Notes: generated from the sequence alone by a model not told the origin. A DNA stretch of 64,000 nt from Roseovarius spongiae (GCF_003651245.1 NZ_RAPE01000005.1:205235-269234); one strand, 5' to 3'. Positions 9,319 through 17,805 are shown, numbered from the stretch's first letter. Program-made: numbers and translations.

Positions 9319-9735
9319 TCAGTTCGAAACCTGCACGCGCCCGTCCGGCAGGACGTGGCCCGAAACGGTGAGGCGCGAGGCGAGGTTCATCACCCGCACC
9401 CGTTCGCCGGGCCCGGCGCGCGACAGCGAGCGGCCCTCGGTCTGGATGGCGACGCCGCCGGCGGCGTAGATCAGCGCGACGATCTGGTTGCGCTCGACCA
9501 AGGCGGGCGGGCCGACATCGCCGGGACGGATGGGCCGGCCGGCATAGAGCGCGACGCGCGCCTCCTGTCCGATGACGGTGTCGACATCGGAAACCGCGCC
9601 GACCACGTCGCCCTTCTTGACCGCGACATCCTGCGCCCCGATGAGCGTTTGCGCGCGGATGGTGCGCGCCGCGACGACGGTGTCGGCGGCGGCGGGCGGA
9701 GCGGCGAGCGCGGCGAGAAGGGCGAGCGCGCGCAT
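9319..9735 (-). CDS. flgA: P-ring assembly chaperone FlgA
   Basis: The product has 138 residues with a short signal peptide (LALLAALAAPPAAADT), followed by the SAF/ChapFlgA domain. Landmarks are ARTIRAQTLIGAQDV, the LYAGRPIRPGDVGPP turn and RVRVMNLASRLTVSGHVLP. It assists P-ring assembly by FlgI in the periplasm. flgI is not in this window. The length is that of the short FlgA class common in alphaproteobacteria. The ATG overlaps the flgG stop by one base. Confidence 0.95.
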   Translation of the reverse strand: MRALALLAALAAPPAAADTVVAARTIRAQTLIGAQDVAVKKGDVVGAVSDVDTVIGQEARVALYAGRPIRPGDVGPPALVERNQIVALIYAAGGVAIQTEGRSLSRAGPGERVRVMNLASRLTVSGHVLPDGRVQVSN

Positions 9736-10520
9736 CAGCGGATCTGGGTCGTCGCGCCAAGCATCTGGTCGGCGGCGGAAATGACCTTGGAATTGAGCTC
9801 ATAGCCCCGTTGCGCCTCGATCAGCTCGGTCACCTCGCGCACCGGGTCGACGGAACTGTCCTCGAGATACCCCTGCCGCAGCGTGCCCAGCCCGTCCTGC
9901 CCGGGCGTGGTGGTGAGCGGCGGGCCCGAGGCCTCGGTCTCGCTGAAGAGGTTGCCGCCGCGCGCCTCCAGCCCCTTGGCGTTGGTAAAGCCGGTGAGGG
10001 TGAACTGCCCGAGCAATTGCGCCTCGGTGCTGTCGCGGAAATAGGCGTACACCTCGCCCGCGCCGTTGACCGAGATCGAGCGCGCGTCCTCCGGGATCAC
10101 GATTTCCGGGGCGACGGCGAAGCCCTCGGAGTTGACGATCAGCCCCTCCGCCGAGCGTTTCAGCGCCCCGTCGCGCGTGTAGGCCGCCTGCCCCGAGGGC
10201 AGCGTGACCTCGAGATAGCCGTTGCCCTCGATCGCGAGGTCGAGATCGCCGCCCGTGGCCGAGAGCGACCCCTGCTGCAGGTGCACCGACACCGCGGCGG
10301 GCCGCACCCCGAGCCCGAGTTGCACGCCGGTGGGCAGCACCGTGCCGTCGGCGGCGTTCACCGTGCCGGGGCGCGCCATCTGCTGGTAGTGCAGGTCCGC
10401 AAACTCCGCGCGGCGGGTGTTGTAGCCGGTGGTGGACATGTTCGCGAGGTTGTTCGAGATGGTCTCGACCCGCATCTGCTGGGCCGCCATGCCCGTGGCG
10501 GCGATCTTGAGGGCGCGCAT
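9735..10520 (-). CDS. flgG: Flagellar distal rod protein FlgG
   Basis: The product has 261 residues, the standard FlgG size. The N-terminal rod motif is MAAQQMRVETISNNLANMST. The middle has DLDLAIEGNGYLEVT, and the C-terminal helix has LIEAQRGYELNSKVI. FlgG builds the distal rod, the longest axial segment before the hook. It lies 9 bp after flgF in one transcription unit. Confidence 0.98.
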   Translation of the reverse strand: MRALKIAATGMAAQQMRVETISNNLANMSTTGYNTRRAEFADLHYQQMARPGTVNAADGTVLPTGVQLGLGVRPAAVSVHLQQGSLSATGGDLDLAIEGNGYLEVTLPSGQAAYTRDGALKRSAEGLIVNSEGFAVAPEIVIPEDARSISVNGAGEVYAYFRDSTEAQLLGQFTLTGFTNAKGLEARGGNLFSETEASGPPLTTTPGQDGLGTLRQGYLEDSSVDPVREVTELIEAQRGYELNSKVISAADQMLGATTQIR

Positions 10521-10529
10521 GTCAGGCTC

Positions 10530-11249
10530 CTATCGTGTGGAAATGAAGGTTTGCATCGCGGTGCGCAGGCGTTCGTTCTCGGCGTCGAGAAAGCTCTGGC
10601 CCATCTCGTAGGCGCGCTGGACCTCGATCATTCGGGCGATCTGGCCGATGGGATCGACATTGGCCCCCTCGAGATAGCCTTGCAGGATACGGCCGCCGAT
10701 GGCCGGCTCGACCCCGTTCTCCGAGCGGAACATCACGCCGTCCTCGCGCAGAAGGCCGATGGAATCGGTCGGCATGACCAGCCCGATCTGCGCCAGCGGC
10801 CTGCCGTCGCCGCTTATCGTGCCGTCCGCGGCGACGCCGAGATCGGCGGCGTCGGGCGGGACGAACACGGGCGCGCCGCCGGCGTCGAGCACGCGGAACC
10901 CGTCCGGCGTGACGAGATCGCCTGTCGCCGAAAACGCGAAGGCCCCGGCGCGGGTCAGCCGCACGCCCTTGGGCGTCTCGACCAGGAAGAACCCGTCGCC
11001 CTCGATCGCGAGATCGAGCGCGCCGCCGGTCTGCCTGAGCCCGCCCTGCACCGTCGAGGTCATGCGCACGTCCGCCGAGGCCATCGACAACGACGGGCCG
11101 TCCTCCATCCGCTTGACGTGCTCGGCGAAGATCAGCCCCTCCTGCCGGAAGCCGGTGGTGGCGGCGTTGGCGATGTTGTTCGCCACGATCTGCATCTCGC
11201 GCATCAGCCCGGATTGCCGGGTAAGCGCGGTGTAACCTACGTTATCCAT
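10530..11249 (-). CDS. flgF: Flagellar proximal rod protein FlgF
   Basis: The product has 239 residues, related to FlgG. The N-terminal motif is MREMQIVANNIANAATTGF, the central one GALDLAIEGDGFFLVET, and the C-terminal helix MIEVQRAYEMGQSF. FlgF is part of the proximal rod. It has a clear ribosome site (CGGAGGA) and begins 1 bp after the end of fliQ. Confidence 0.97.
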   Translation of the reverse strand: MDNVGYTALTRQSGLMREMQIVANNIANAATTGFRQEGLIFAEHVKRMEDGPSLSMASADVRMTSTVQGGLRQTGGALDLAIEGDGFFLVETPKGVRLTRAGAFAFSATGDLVTPDGFRVLDAGGAPVFVPPDAADLGVAADGTISGDGRPLAQIGLVMPTDSIGLLREDGVMFRSENGVEPAIGGRILQGYLEGANVDPIGQIARMIEVQRAYEMGQSFLDAENERLRTAMQTFISTR

Positions 11250-11250
11250 G

Positions 11251-11520
11251 TCATCCTCCGATGATGAGCGGAATCAGCCGGTCCTGGAAGAAGGACACCA
11301 GCGTCTGCGTCATGAACCCCATCGACATCCAGAACACGGCGACGATCGCGATCAGCTTGGGCACGAAGGTCAGCGTCATCTCCTGCACCGAGGTGAGCGC
11401 CTGGAACAGCCCCACCGTCAGCCCGGCGATCAGCGCAACCGCGAGTATCGGGACAGAGACGATCACCGCCACCCAGAGGCCCTGGCGCATCGTGTCGAAA
11501 AAGATCAGCTCGTTGTGCAT
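11251..11520 (-). CDS. fliQ: Flagellar export apparatus protein FliQ
   Basis: The product has 89 residues with two membrane helices (WVAVIVSVPILAVALIAGL and IAVVFWMSMGFMTQTLVSF), the standard FliQ architecture, with LFQALTSVQEMTLTFVPK between them. FliQ is one of the core channel subunits of the export gate with FliP and FliR. It sits between fliE and flgF, while fliR lies in the opposite operon and fliP is not seen here. Confidence 0.97.
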   Translation of the reverse strand: MHNELIFFDTMRQGLWVAVIVSVPILAVALIAGLTVGLFQALTSVQEMTLTFVPKLIAIVAVFWMSMGFMTQTLVSFFQDRLIPLIIGG

Positions 11521-11524
11521 CCGC

Positions 11525-11815
11525 TCAGACCGGCATCCGCAGGATTTCCTGGTAGGCCTCGACCACCCGGTCGCGCACCGTCACCGCGGTTTCAACCGCC
11601 AGTTCCGACTGCGCCAGCGCCTGGACGAGCGCATGGGGGTCGGCTTCGCCCATCATCGCGGCCTTGGCGGTGGTTTCGGCCTCCTGCAAGGTCGCGGCGA
11701 AATCCCGCGCGAGGCCGGCGGCCATCTCCCCGGCCCCCCCGCTGCCCGGTTCGGGCTGCGTGGCGGGGCGGGCGGCTGCATATTTCTGCGTGGCGTTGAG
11801 GGCGGAGACATCCAT
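11525..11815 (-). CDS. fliE: Hook-basal body junction protein FliE
   Basis: The product has 96 residues. The C-terminal half has the FliE pattern: HALVQALAQSELAVETAVTV followed by RDRVVEAYQEILRMPV. FliE joins the MS ring to the proximal rod. The N-terminal 35 residues are alanine/glycine-rich and variable, as is usual. It lies 35 bp after flgC and 4 bp before fliQ. Confidence 0.96.
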   Translation of the reverse strand: MDVSALNATQKYAAARPATQPEPGSGGAGEMAAGLARDFAATLQEAETTAKAAMMGEADPHALVQALAQSELAVETAVTVRDRVVEAYQEILRMPV

Positions 11816-11850
11816 TCTGGACTCCTTTCATGAGGTTTCGTTTCTGGTCG

Positions 11851-12240
11851 TCAGCGGCGCAGCAGGTCCATCAGGCTGGACGACATCTGCCGCGCCTGGT
11901 CGAACATCTTGAGGTTCGCCTCGTAGCTGCGCTGCGCTTCGCGCGCGTCCGCGATCTCGATCACCAGGTCCACATTCGAGCCGTTATGGTGGCCGGTTTC
12001 ATCCGCCATCGGGTGGCCGGGATCGAAGACGCTCTCGAGCTCGCTTTGGTCGAGCCGCACGCGCCCCGGCTCCACCAACCCCGGGATGGCGCCGGACATC
12101 GCCGTCTCGAACGAGACGGTCTTGCGCCGGTATCCGGGCGTGTCGGCGTTGGCGATGTTCTCGGACACGTGGCGCAAGCGGCGCGACTGCGCCTTGAGGC
12201 CGCTGGTCGACAGGCTGAGGGCGTCGGAAAAGTCGGTCAT
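11851..12240 (-). CDS. flgC: Flagellar proximal rod protein FlgC
   Basis: The product has 129 residues, with the N-terminal rod motif RLRHVSENIANADTPGYRRK and the C-terminal AREAQRSYEANLKMFDQARQ. FlgC forms part of the proximal rod with FlgB and FlgF. It starts 24 bp after the flgB stop with a ribosome site (GGAG) in between. Confidence 0.97.
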   Translation of the reverse strand: MTDFSDALSLSTSGLKAQSRRLRHVSENIANADTPGYRRKTVSFETAMSGAIPGLVEPGRVRLDQSELESVFDPGHPMADETGHHNGSNVDLVIEIADAREAQRSYEANLKMFDQARQMSSSLMDLLRR

Positions 12241-12264
12241 TCGGGATGCTCCTTGCGGGGCGCG

Positions 12265-12654
12265 TCAGCGCCGCCCGGCGGCGGCGCGCAGGATGGTCAG
12301 GCCGGATTTGTAGATGGCGATGGCGCGGTCATGCTGGCGCTTGACCTCGACCGCATTGAGCATCTCGGCCTCGAGCGAAACAGAGTTGCCGTTGGGATCG
12401 CTCATTCCGCCGGGGCGTCGGACGGTTTCGAATCCGCCCCCGCCGGGCGCGCCAGTGAGATGCGCGGCGCGCGTCGCGCGGGCCGCGAAACGCCGGTCCT
12501 GACCTTGGTAGGCTTCGGCGAAGGGGGCGATATCGCGCGCGGCGTAGCCGGGGGTGTCGGCATTGGCCATGTTACGCGCCACGACCGCCTGCCGCGCCCC
12601 CGCATGGGCAGCCATCGCCTGCGCCATGCGGAAGATTTCCAGTTTCTCGAACAT
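12265..12654 (-). CDS. flgB: Flagellar proximal rod protein FlgB
   Basis: The product has 129 residues. Landmarks are the N-terminal VVARNMANADTPGYAARDI and the C-terminal VEVKRQHDRAIAIYKSGL. I chose the ATG at 12654; the open frame extends much further upstream, but that part is the antisense of fliI and shows no FlgB similarity. It is the first gene of the minus-strand rod/ring operon, divergent from fliI. Confidence 0.96.
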   Translation of the reverse strand: MFEKLEIFRMAQAMAAHAGARQAVVARNMANADTPGYAARDIAPFAEAYQGQDRRFAARATRAAHLTGAPGGGGFETVRRPGGMSDPNGNSVSLEAEMLNAVEVKRQHDRAIAIYKSGLTILRAAAGRR

Positions 12655-12752
12655 CGGGGCTTCTCCCTCGATCGGTTTCAACCAAGGCTTAACCCTGATT
12701 CCTTTAAAAATTGTTTTCAGGAATCGTTTTCGCGAAATTGATGGAGCGCGCG
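12655..12752. promoter_or_regulatory. Divergent control region between flgB and fliI
   Basis: This 98-bp stretch separates two divergently transcribed flagellar genes and is much richer in A and T than its surroundings. It contains an inverted repeat, GATTCCT at 12697-12703 and AGGAATC at 12719-12725, around an AT-rich core. The position fits a shared operator or promoter, but no specific sigma factor or CtrA site can be assigned by eye. Confidence 0.4.
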
Positions 12753-14165
12753 ATGCATGACAGCGGATTGGCCGGCCTCGGGGCGGTGATATCGGACCTC
12801 CGGGCGGCGCGCGCGGTGGGCCGGGTCGCCACGGTGGCGGGCGCCACGCTCGACGTGTCGGGACTGCCCGATGCGGCGCGGCTGGGCGACCGGCTCTGCG
12901 TGATGCGCGCCGGGCAGCCGGCTCTCTGGGGCGAGATCGTTCAGCTGGGGCCCGCGGGCGCCGTGATGCTGCCCGACGAGGATACGACCGGCGTGTCGCT
13001 GGGCGATCCGGTGGCGCTGCACGGGCCCGTGAGGATCGCGCCCGCCGATCACTGGATCGGGCGCGTGATCGATCCGTTCGGCGCGCCGCTGGACGGCCGC
13101 CCGCTCCTGCCCGGCGCGCAACCCCGGTCGCTGCGCGCCGCCCCTCCACCGCCCGCGCGGCGCGCGCCGCTGGGCGAGCGGCTGGAAACGGGGATGGCGG
13201 TCTTCAACACCGCGTTGCCCATCGTGCGCGGGCAGCGGCTCGGGTTGTTCGCCGGCTCGGGCGTGGGAAAATCGAGCCTTCTGGGACGCCTCGGGCGGCA
13301 CATGCAGGCGGATGTGGTCGTCTTTGCGCTGATCGGGGAGCGCGGGCGCGAATTGCGCGACTTCGTCGAGAACGTGCTTGGACCCGAGGGGATGGCGCGC
13401 GCCGTCGTGGTGGCGGCGACGTCGGACCGTGCGCCGCTGGTGCGCCGGCGCTGCGCGTGGACGGCGATGGCGGTGGCCGAACATTTCCGCGATAGCGGGC
13501 GCGACGTGCTGTTGCTGGCCGATTCGATCACCCGCTTCGCCGAGGCGCATCGCGAGGTCGCGACCGCCGCCGGCGAGTTGCCGAGCCTGCGCGGCTTTCC
13601 GGCCTCCACCGCGCACACGATCATGTCGCTTTGCGAACGCGCGGGGCCGGGCGTCGTGGGGCAGGGGGCAATCACCGCCATCCTCAGCGTGCTCGTCGCA
13701 GGCTCGGACATGGACGAACCGGTGGCCGATATTCTGCGCGGCGTGCTTGACGGCCACGTGGTGATGGACCGCGAGATTGCCGAACGGGGGCGATACCCCG
13801 CGATCGATCTGTTGCGCTCCGTGTCGCGCAGCCTTCCCGGCGCGGCGACGCCGGATGAGAATGCGACGATCGGTCGGGTGCGCGGCCTGTTGGGCGCCTA
13901 CGCGCGCTCGGAAGCGATGCTGCGCGCCGGGCTCTACACCGAAGGCTCCGATCCCGAGCTCGACGTCGCGATCCGCGCCTGGCCCGAGCTCGACGCTTTC
14001 ATCGCCGAGCGCGAACCGGTCTCTGTCCGCAACAGTTTCGACAGGCTTGCACTGATCCTGCGGCGCGCAGGCGCGGCCCGCGCGGGCCAGGCGCCGAAAC
14101 CAGCCGGTGCGTCCCTGCCGGCGCGTTCGCCGTCCAGTCCCCGGGCGAATACGGGCGATCAATGA
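12753..14165 (+). CDS. fliI: Flagellar export ATPase FliI
   Basis: The product has 470 residues. It has the F1-ATPase beta-like fold, with Walker A (AGSGVGKSSLLG, about residues 168-180), the conserved GLFAGSG lead-in, RELRDFVEN and SITRFAEAHREVA. The Walker B region is DVLLLADS. The ATPase delivers export substrates to the FlhA/FlhB gate. I prefer ATG at 12753 because GGAG lies six bases upstream; ATG at 12741 and TTG at 12711 lack a ribosome site. The C-terminal tail of about 30 residues is a proline/alanine-rich extension. Confidence 0.96.
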   Translation: MHDSGLAGLGAVISDLRAARAVGRVATVAGATLDVSGLPDAARLGDRLCVMRAGQPALWGEIVQLGPAGAVMLPDEDTTGVSLGDPVALHGPVRIAPADHWIGRVIDPFGAPLDGRPLLPGAQPRSLRAAPPPPARRAPLGERLETGMAVFNTALPIVRGQRLGLFAGSGVGKSSLLGRLGRHMQADVVVFALIGERGRELRDFVENVLGPEGMARAVVVAATSDRAPLVRRRCAWTAMAVAEHFRDSGRDVLLLADSITRFAEAHREVATAAGELPSLRGFPASTAHTIMSLCERAGPGVVGQGAITAILSVLVAGSDMDEPVADILRGVLDGHVVMDREIAERGRYPAIDLLRSVSRSLPGAATPDENATIGRVRGLLGAYARSEAMLRAGLYTEGSDPELDVAIRAWPELDAFIAEREPVSVRNSFDRLALILRRAGAARAGQAPKPAGASLPARSPSSPRANTGDQ

Positions 14166-14235
14166 AGCCTGACGACGCTGTCGTCGAGACAGGGATGGCC
14201 TGTCCCGCTCCGGCGCGTTGTTTTGCGGCGGGCGC

Positions 14236-15033
14236 CTATCGGCTGCCGCTCTCCAATAGCGCGAGCGCGACGGAGCCGCCGGTCTGCGCCGCGAAACCCG
14301 ACACCTGTTCGCGCAACAGATAGCGTTCAATGAGCCGCTGACGCATGTCCGCGTCGGCCATCCGATCCAGGCTGTCGATGCCCAGTTGGCGCGCGGCGCG
14401 ATCCTGGAGCTCCTCGACCTGGCGGTCGAGATCGATCTGACCGAATCCGTCGGGCAGGCCCAGCGCGCGTTCGAAGACCTCGCGCAGCGGCGGATTGCCC
14501 ATGACGCGCAGCCACTTCGTCTCGTCGCTGGCGGAACCGGCGGCGATGTCGGGCAGGGCGCGCTCGGCCGTCATGGCGAGGCGCATGGACTGGTCCTGCT
14601 CGCCCACGGCGACCTCGAACTGGCGGGCGCGAAACCTGGCGGTGATCTGCTGGCCAAACCCTTCGAAACCCGTGCGCGCGCCGACGAGGTTGCCGAACCC
14701 GAACGCATCCGCGAACTCGCGGTAGCGTGTATCCGTGAGGCGGGTGGCGAGCGCGCCTTCGGCTTGGGTGCCGCCCTCGAGGATCTTGCGCACGAAGGCC
14801 TTGCTGTCGAGATCGTCCTGCAATCCGAATGCGCCAAGCGCGACGCGCAGCAGCCGCCGGTCCGAGACCAGCTGCTCGGCCGTCTCGATCTCGCCGATCT
14901 TGGCCTCGAAATACGCGGTGTCGCGGGTGATGCGCGCGCCGCTGTCGAATGCGGCGGCCTGCGCCTCGCGCGTGCGCGTGAGGAAGGACCACCCGGCAAG
15001 GCCGCCGAGGGGAATGACCGGCTGATAGCTCAT
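14236..15033 (-). CDS. DUF1217 flagellar-cluster protein
   Basis: The product has 265 residues with no membrane segment or signal. It consists of repeated helical units with the pattern of DUF1217 proteins: TAYFEAKIGEIETAEQLVSD, LLRVALGAFGLQDDL and DKAFVRKILEGG-type motifs, repeated once. This family is found next to flaF-flbT in Rhodobacterales and Rhizobiales, and its function is not settled. The start is ATG at 15033 in an ATGA overlap with flbT, so it is translated with the flagellin control genes. A secretion or rod-like role is possible. Confidence 0.85.
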   Translation of the reverse strand: MSYQPVIPLGGLAGWSFLTRTREAQAAAFDSGARITRDTAYFEAKIGEIETAEQLVSDRRLLRVALGAFGLQDDLDSKAFVRKILEGGTQAEGALATRLTDTRYREFADAFGFGNLVGARTGFEGFGQQITARFRARQFEVAVGEQDQSMRLAMTAERALPDIAAGSASDETKWLRVMGNPPLREVFERALGLPDGFGQIDLDRQVEELQDRAARQLGIDSLDRMADADMRQRLIERYLLREQVSGFAAQTGGSVALALLESGSR

Positions 15034-15434
15034 GACGCGCGGTGCGCCAGCAGCCGTTCCTCGCGCGGGAGCAGCGCGCGCAGCGATTTCAGGCACTGGT
15101 AAAACTGTCCGTCGAGAATCGCCTGCGTGGCCGCCGTCAGGCGCGCGTGGCTGTCCGGGTCGGTCAACACCTGGCTCAATTCCTCGATATGGCGCAAGAG
15201 CGGCAGGCGCGCGTCGGCCGGGTCGGCGTCCCCCGACAGGACGAGTTGCGCGGCGTAGCAGACCCGCCGCACAGGCGTGGTGGCCTCATCGGGGTGGATC
15301 GCGTCGCGCAGGCGCAGGATGTTCGCATCCGGCGTGACGATCGACAGGCGCGACCGCCGATCGCCGTTCTCGACCACCGCGCCGTTGATGAGCACACGCT
15401 CCTTCGGGCCGAGCTTGAGAACGAGGCCGCTCAT
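15030..15434 (-). CDS. flbT: Flagellin translation regulator FlbT
   Basis: The product has 134 residues. Landmarks are the N-terminal LVLKLGPKERVLINGAVVEN and the internal RRVCYAAQLVLSGD. In Caulobacter, FlbT binds the 5' leader of flagellin mRNA and lowers its stability until the hook is finished. The start is ATG at 15434, which overlaps the flaF stop by 4 bp. The open frame that continues upstream belongs to the antisense of flaF. The likely target leader is at 17231-17439. Confidence 0.95.
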   Translation of the reverse strand: MSGLVLKLGPKERVLINGAVVENGDRRSRLSIVTPDANILRLRDAIHPDEATTPVRRVCYAAQLVLSGDADPADARLPLLRHIEELSQVLTDPDSHARLTAATQAILDGQFYQCLKSLRALLPREERLLAHRAS

Positions 15435-15808
15435 CCTTCCCGCCCCCGCTCGCGCAGCCCGCCCATGACGGCGGTGTTGATCTCGATCAGCGGCGCGGGA
15501 GAGGCGCCCTCGGTCAGCACCCTGGAGCTGTGCAGATGGGTGAACTCGGCGAGATAGACGATCCGCGCCCTGATCTCGGGCGGCAACGGGTTGGCGTCGT
15601 CCGCCACGTCGGTCGCGAGCAGGGTCCAGAGCCTGCGGTTGTCGTGCAGCGCATCGGCCAGCCGCGCGAAGCCGCGCGATCCCGACCCGGCGCTCGATCT
15701 GATCCTGTTGGTTACCCGCGCGAAGGCCTCGTACTCGGCGCTGCGGGGGGTCTTGATGGTGCGCGCGCTTCGGCTGTAGGCGTCCTGCGCTTGGCGAATG
15801 GCGTTCAC
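15431..15808 (-). CDS. flaF: Flagellin synthesis regulator FlaF
   Basis: The product has 125 residues, with the FlaF pattern of AYSRSARTIKTPRSAEYEAF at the start and LTEGASPAPLIEINTAVMGG near the end. FlaF works with FlbT to control flagellin production; in Caulobacter the two have opposite effects. It lies 78 bp downstream of the flagellin stop and shares a transcription direction with it. A perfect hairpin separates the two genes. Confidence 0.95.
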   Translation of the reverse strand: MNAIRQAQDAYSRSARTIKTPRSAEYEAFARVTNRIRSSAGSGSRGFARLADALHDNRRLWTLLATDVADDANPLPPEIRARIVYLAEFTHLHSSRVLTEGASPAPLIEINTAVMGGLRERGREG

Positions 15809-15850
15809 GTTTGCATCCTTCCGGCTCTGTTCGGGGTGACGGGGCTGAGG

Positions 15851-15876
15851 TCAGGCGCGCCCGCAGGCGCGCCTGA
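15851..15876 (-). promoter_or_regulatory. Perfect hairpin between fliC and flaF
   Basis: An 11-base stem (TCAGGCGCGCC) is followed by a 4-base loop and the exact complementary arm. It is very GC-rich and lies 10 bp after the flagellin stop. No run of T follows on the minus strand, so it is a weak candidate for a classical terminator. It is a better candidate for an attenuator, or for a stem that protects the abundant flagellin mRNA while letting some transcription reach flaF-flbT. Confidence 0.6.
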
Positions 15877-15886
15877 AGGTCGGTCA

Positions 15887-17230
15887 TCACCGGAACAGCG
15901 ACAGGATGCTCTGCGGCGCCTGGTTGGCGATGGACAGCGACTGGACCGCCAGCTGCTGCTGCACCTGGAGCGCCTGAAGCCGCGCCGACGCCTCTTCCAT
16001 GTTCGCATCGACCAACGCGCCGATACCGGACTTGAGCGAATCGGTGAGCTTCGAGACGAAGCTGACCTGCGTCTCCACCCGGCTCTCGGCCGAGCCAAAC
16101 GCCGCGGAGGCGTTGGTCGCCTGTTTGATCAGCCCATCGATCGCATCCAGCGCGCCCGTGGCGCCGGCATCCGTGGTGACGTCGATATTCTGCACCGCGC
16201 TAAGACCGCCCGAGGATGCGCTCGATCCCGCCGTTCCGCCGGTCTGAACACGGGCGAAGATATTAATGTCACCGTTGCTTGTCCCCGCGTCGCCGTTGTT
16301 GATCGTGAACTGGTTGGTGTTCGTTCCGGTCCCCTGCGTCACGGTATAGCCCAGCCCCGAACCCGTCGCCGCGCCGAAGAAGGCGTTGATCTGGTTCGTG
16401 AGGTTCCGCGCCACGTCCTCGGTGCCATCGGTCGCGCGCGCGACGTATTCGAAGGTCCGCTGGCCGGCGGTCGTGCCGCCGCCCGCCACGTTGACGGTCA
16501 CGTTGTCGAGCACGATCTGATAGCTGTTGCCTTCGGCGACCTGCCCGATGGTGAACGTTTCGTTCGCGTTGTTGGAGATGGTGTCGGTGTTGTTGGTCCC
16601 CGGATCAAAGACGGTGTCATCGTGGATCGTGTTCGCGCCCGAACCCTGGAAGATGGCGCTTGCCGCCGCGGTATTGGCAGCATCCGTACCCCCGAAGGTT
16701 TGGGCGGTGACTGGCGTGGATACCGAAAGGTTCTGGCGTTCGACCTCGATATGGCGGCTGGTCACGTTGCCGTTGGCGTCGCGATCGAGCGAGGCGAGGA
16801 TGTTCATCTTGTCCGTGCTCGACCCGTCGATCAGGTTGAGCCCGTTGAACTGCGCCGCGCTAACGACCGATTTGATCTGTTCCTCGAGCGCGTCGATGTC
16901 GGTCTGGATCGAGGAGCGATCGACGTTCTCTTCCTGTGCGGCGACGATTTTCGCCTTCATGTCGATCAGGAGGTCGGTCACGGTTTCCGAGGCGTTGCGC
17001 GCCACGGCGACCGAACTTTGGCCAAGCGACAGGCTGTCGCTGATGGCCTTGAACCCCTTCACGTCGGATTCCATCACCTTGGAAATCGCGAAGATCGCCG
17101 AATTGTCTTTCGCGCTCGCAACCTTCTTGCCGGTCGAAATCATGTCCTGGGTCTTGGTCAGGTTCGAGTTCACCGATTTCAGGGTTTGCAGCGCGGTCAT
17201 CGCGCCATTGTTGGTCAGAATGCTGGACAT
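15887..17230 (-). CDS. fliC: Flagellin
   Basis: The product has 447 residues. The conserved N-terminal D0/D1 region begins MSSILTNNGAMTALQTL, with GKKVASAKDNSAIFAISKVM. The C-terminal D0/D1 region has ARLQALQVQQQLAVQSLSIA and ends SILSLFR. Between about residues 170 and 350 is a variable, Thr/Asn/Gly-rich domain, which is surface exposed in filaments. I chose the ATG at 17230; the upstream frame lies in the leader. The gene begins the flaF-flbT-DUF1217 block, with a leader of about 209 bp. Confidence 0.97.
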   Translation of the reverse strand: MSSILTNNGAMTALQTLKSVNSNLTKTQDMISTGKKVASAKDNSAIFAISKVMESDVKGFKAISDSLSLGQSSVAVARNASETVTDLLIDMKAKIVAAQEENVDRSSIQTDIDALEEQIKSVVSAAQFNGLNLIDGSSTDKMNILASLDRDANGNVTSRHIEVERQNLSVSTPVTAQTFGGTDAANTAAASAIFQGSGANTIHDDTVFDPGTNNTDTISNNANETFTIGQVAEGNSYQIVLDNVTVNVAGGGTTAGQRTFEYVARATDGTEDVARNLTNQINAFFGAATGSGLGYTVTQGTGTNTNQFTINNGDAGTSNGDINIFARVQTGGTAGSSASSGGLSAVQNIDVTTDAGATGALDAIDGLIKQATNASAAFGSAESRVETQVSFVSKLTDSLKSGIGALVDANMEEASARLQALQVQQQLAVQSLSIANQAPQSILSLFR

Positions 17231-17439
17231 TGCATGTTCCTTGAGCCTGTGGCGCTTTGCGCCGGTTACACGTCGCGCCCCCATCGGGGGACGGCCTGAA
17301 CTGTCTTTCTGACAAGTGCAGGAGGTCCGCCGGACCGACTGCGCCATCCAGATCGGATGCAGGGGGACAATGCGCCGCGAGTTGCTAACGGACTGCTAAG
17401 CCGTGCGCGCCATCTGACCGGCATTTGCCTCAAATTCGA
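17231..17439 (-). promoter_or_regulatory. Flagellin promoter and structured 5' leader
   Basis: This gap lies between flgN and the flagellin start. On the minus strand it can fold two tight hairpins: five G/C pairs with a 3-base loop at 17278-17290, and GGCGC/GCGCC with a 3-base loop at 17251-17263, about 20-60 bases before the start codon. A ribosome site (AAGGAAC) follows. In Caulobacter the FlbT protein acts on such a leader, so these stems are the obvious candidate targets. I could not assign the sigma factor. Confidence 0.5.
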
Positions 17440-17805
17440 TCAGGCGCGTTTTTCGAACTCATGCACGATTTCGCCCTGCAACACGGTCTTGCGCCCGCTT
17501 TCGTCATAGGTTTCGAGCGTCCGGCGAATCTTGCGAAAGGCCGCCATGCGGCCGGCGACCCTGCGAATCCCCTGCAACGCCCCGTCAAGAAGGGCCTGGT
17601 TGCGAATCACCTTGCCATGCAGCGCGCCGATTTCGGCCCCGCCGGCATGCCCGGCCGCGTTGAGCGCGTCGATCAGCGCCTCCTTGGCCGTCAGCAGCGC
17701 GCCGATCCCGTCGAGGTCGCCGACCAGCAGCGCGCGGCGCTCTTCCTCAAGCAGCTGGTCGAGCCGGTCGATCAGGATCTGGGTGTCGTTCGGGTCATCT
17801 GTCAT
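17440..17805 (-). CDS. flgN: FlgN-type flagellar chaperone
   Basis: The product has about 121 helical residues. The N-terminal region has the FlgN pattern of a long acidic helix (LIDRLDQLLEEERRALLVGD) followed by LLTAKEALIDAL. The rest forms another long helix. FlgN chaperones the hook-filament junction proteins FlgK and FlgL before export. The start is ATGATG, and I choose the second ATG for its 7-base distance from GGAG. Its start overlaps the flgJ end by about 11 bp. The family match is by pattern rather than by a diagnostic motif. Confidence 0.75.
   Translation of the reverse strand: MTDDPNDTQILIDRLDQLLEEERRALLVGDLDGIGALLTAKEALIDALNAAGHAGGAEIGALHGKVIRNQALLDGALQGIRRVAGRMAAFRKIRRTLETYDESGRKTVLQGEIVHEFEKRA

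Noticed and set aside
12655..12752. CtrA binding site in the flgB-fliI gap
   Set aside because: TTAA half-sites occur but the spacing (11 bases) does not fit the TTAA-N7-TTAA pattern.
12655..13149. Longer N-terminal extension of flgB
   Set aside because: The extension is antisense of fliI and the FlgB family starts at the ATG at 12654.
17231..17439. Sigma-54 or sigma-28 promoter of the flagellin gene
   Set aside because: Near matches are visible, but none has both elements with correct spacing.
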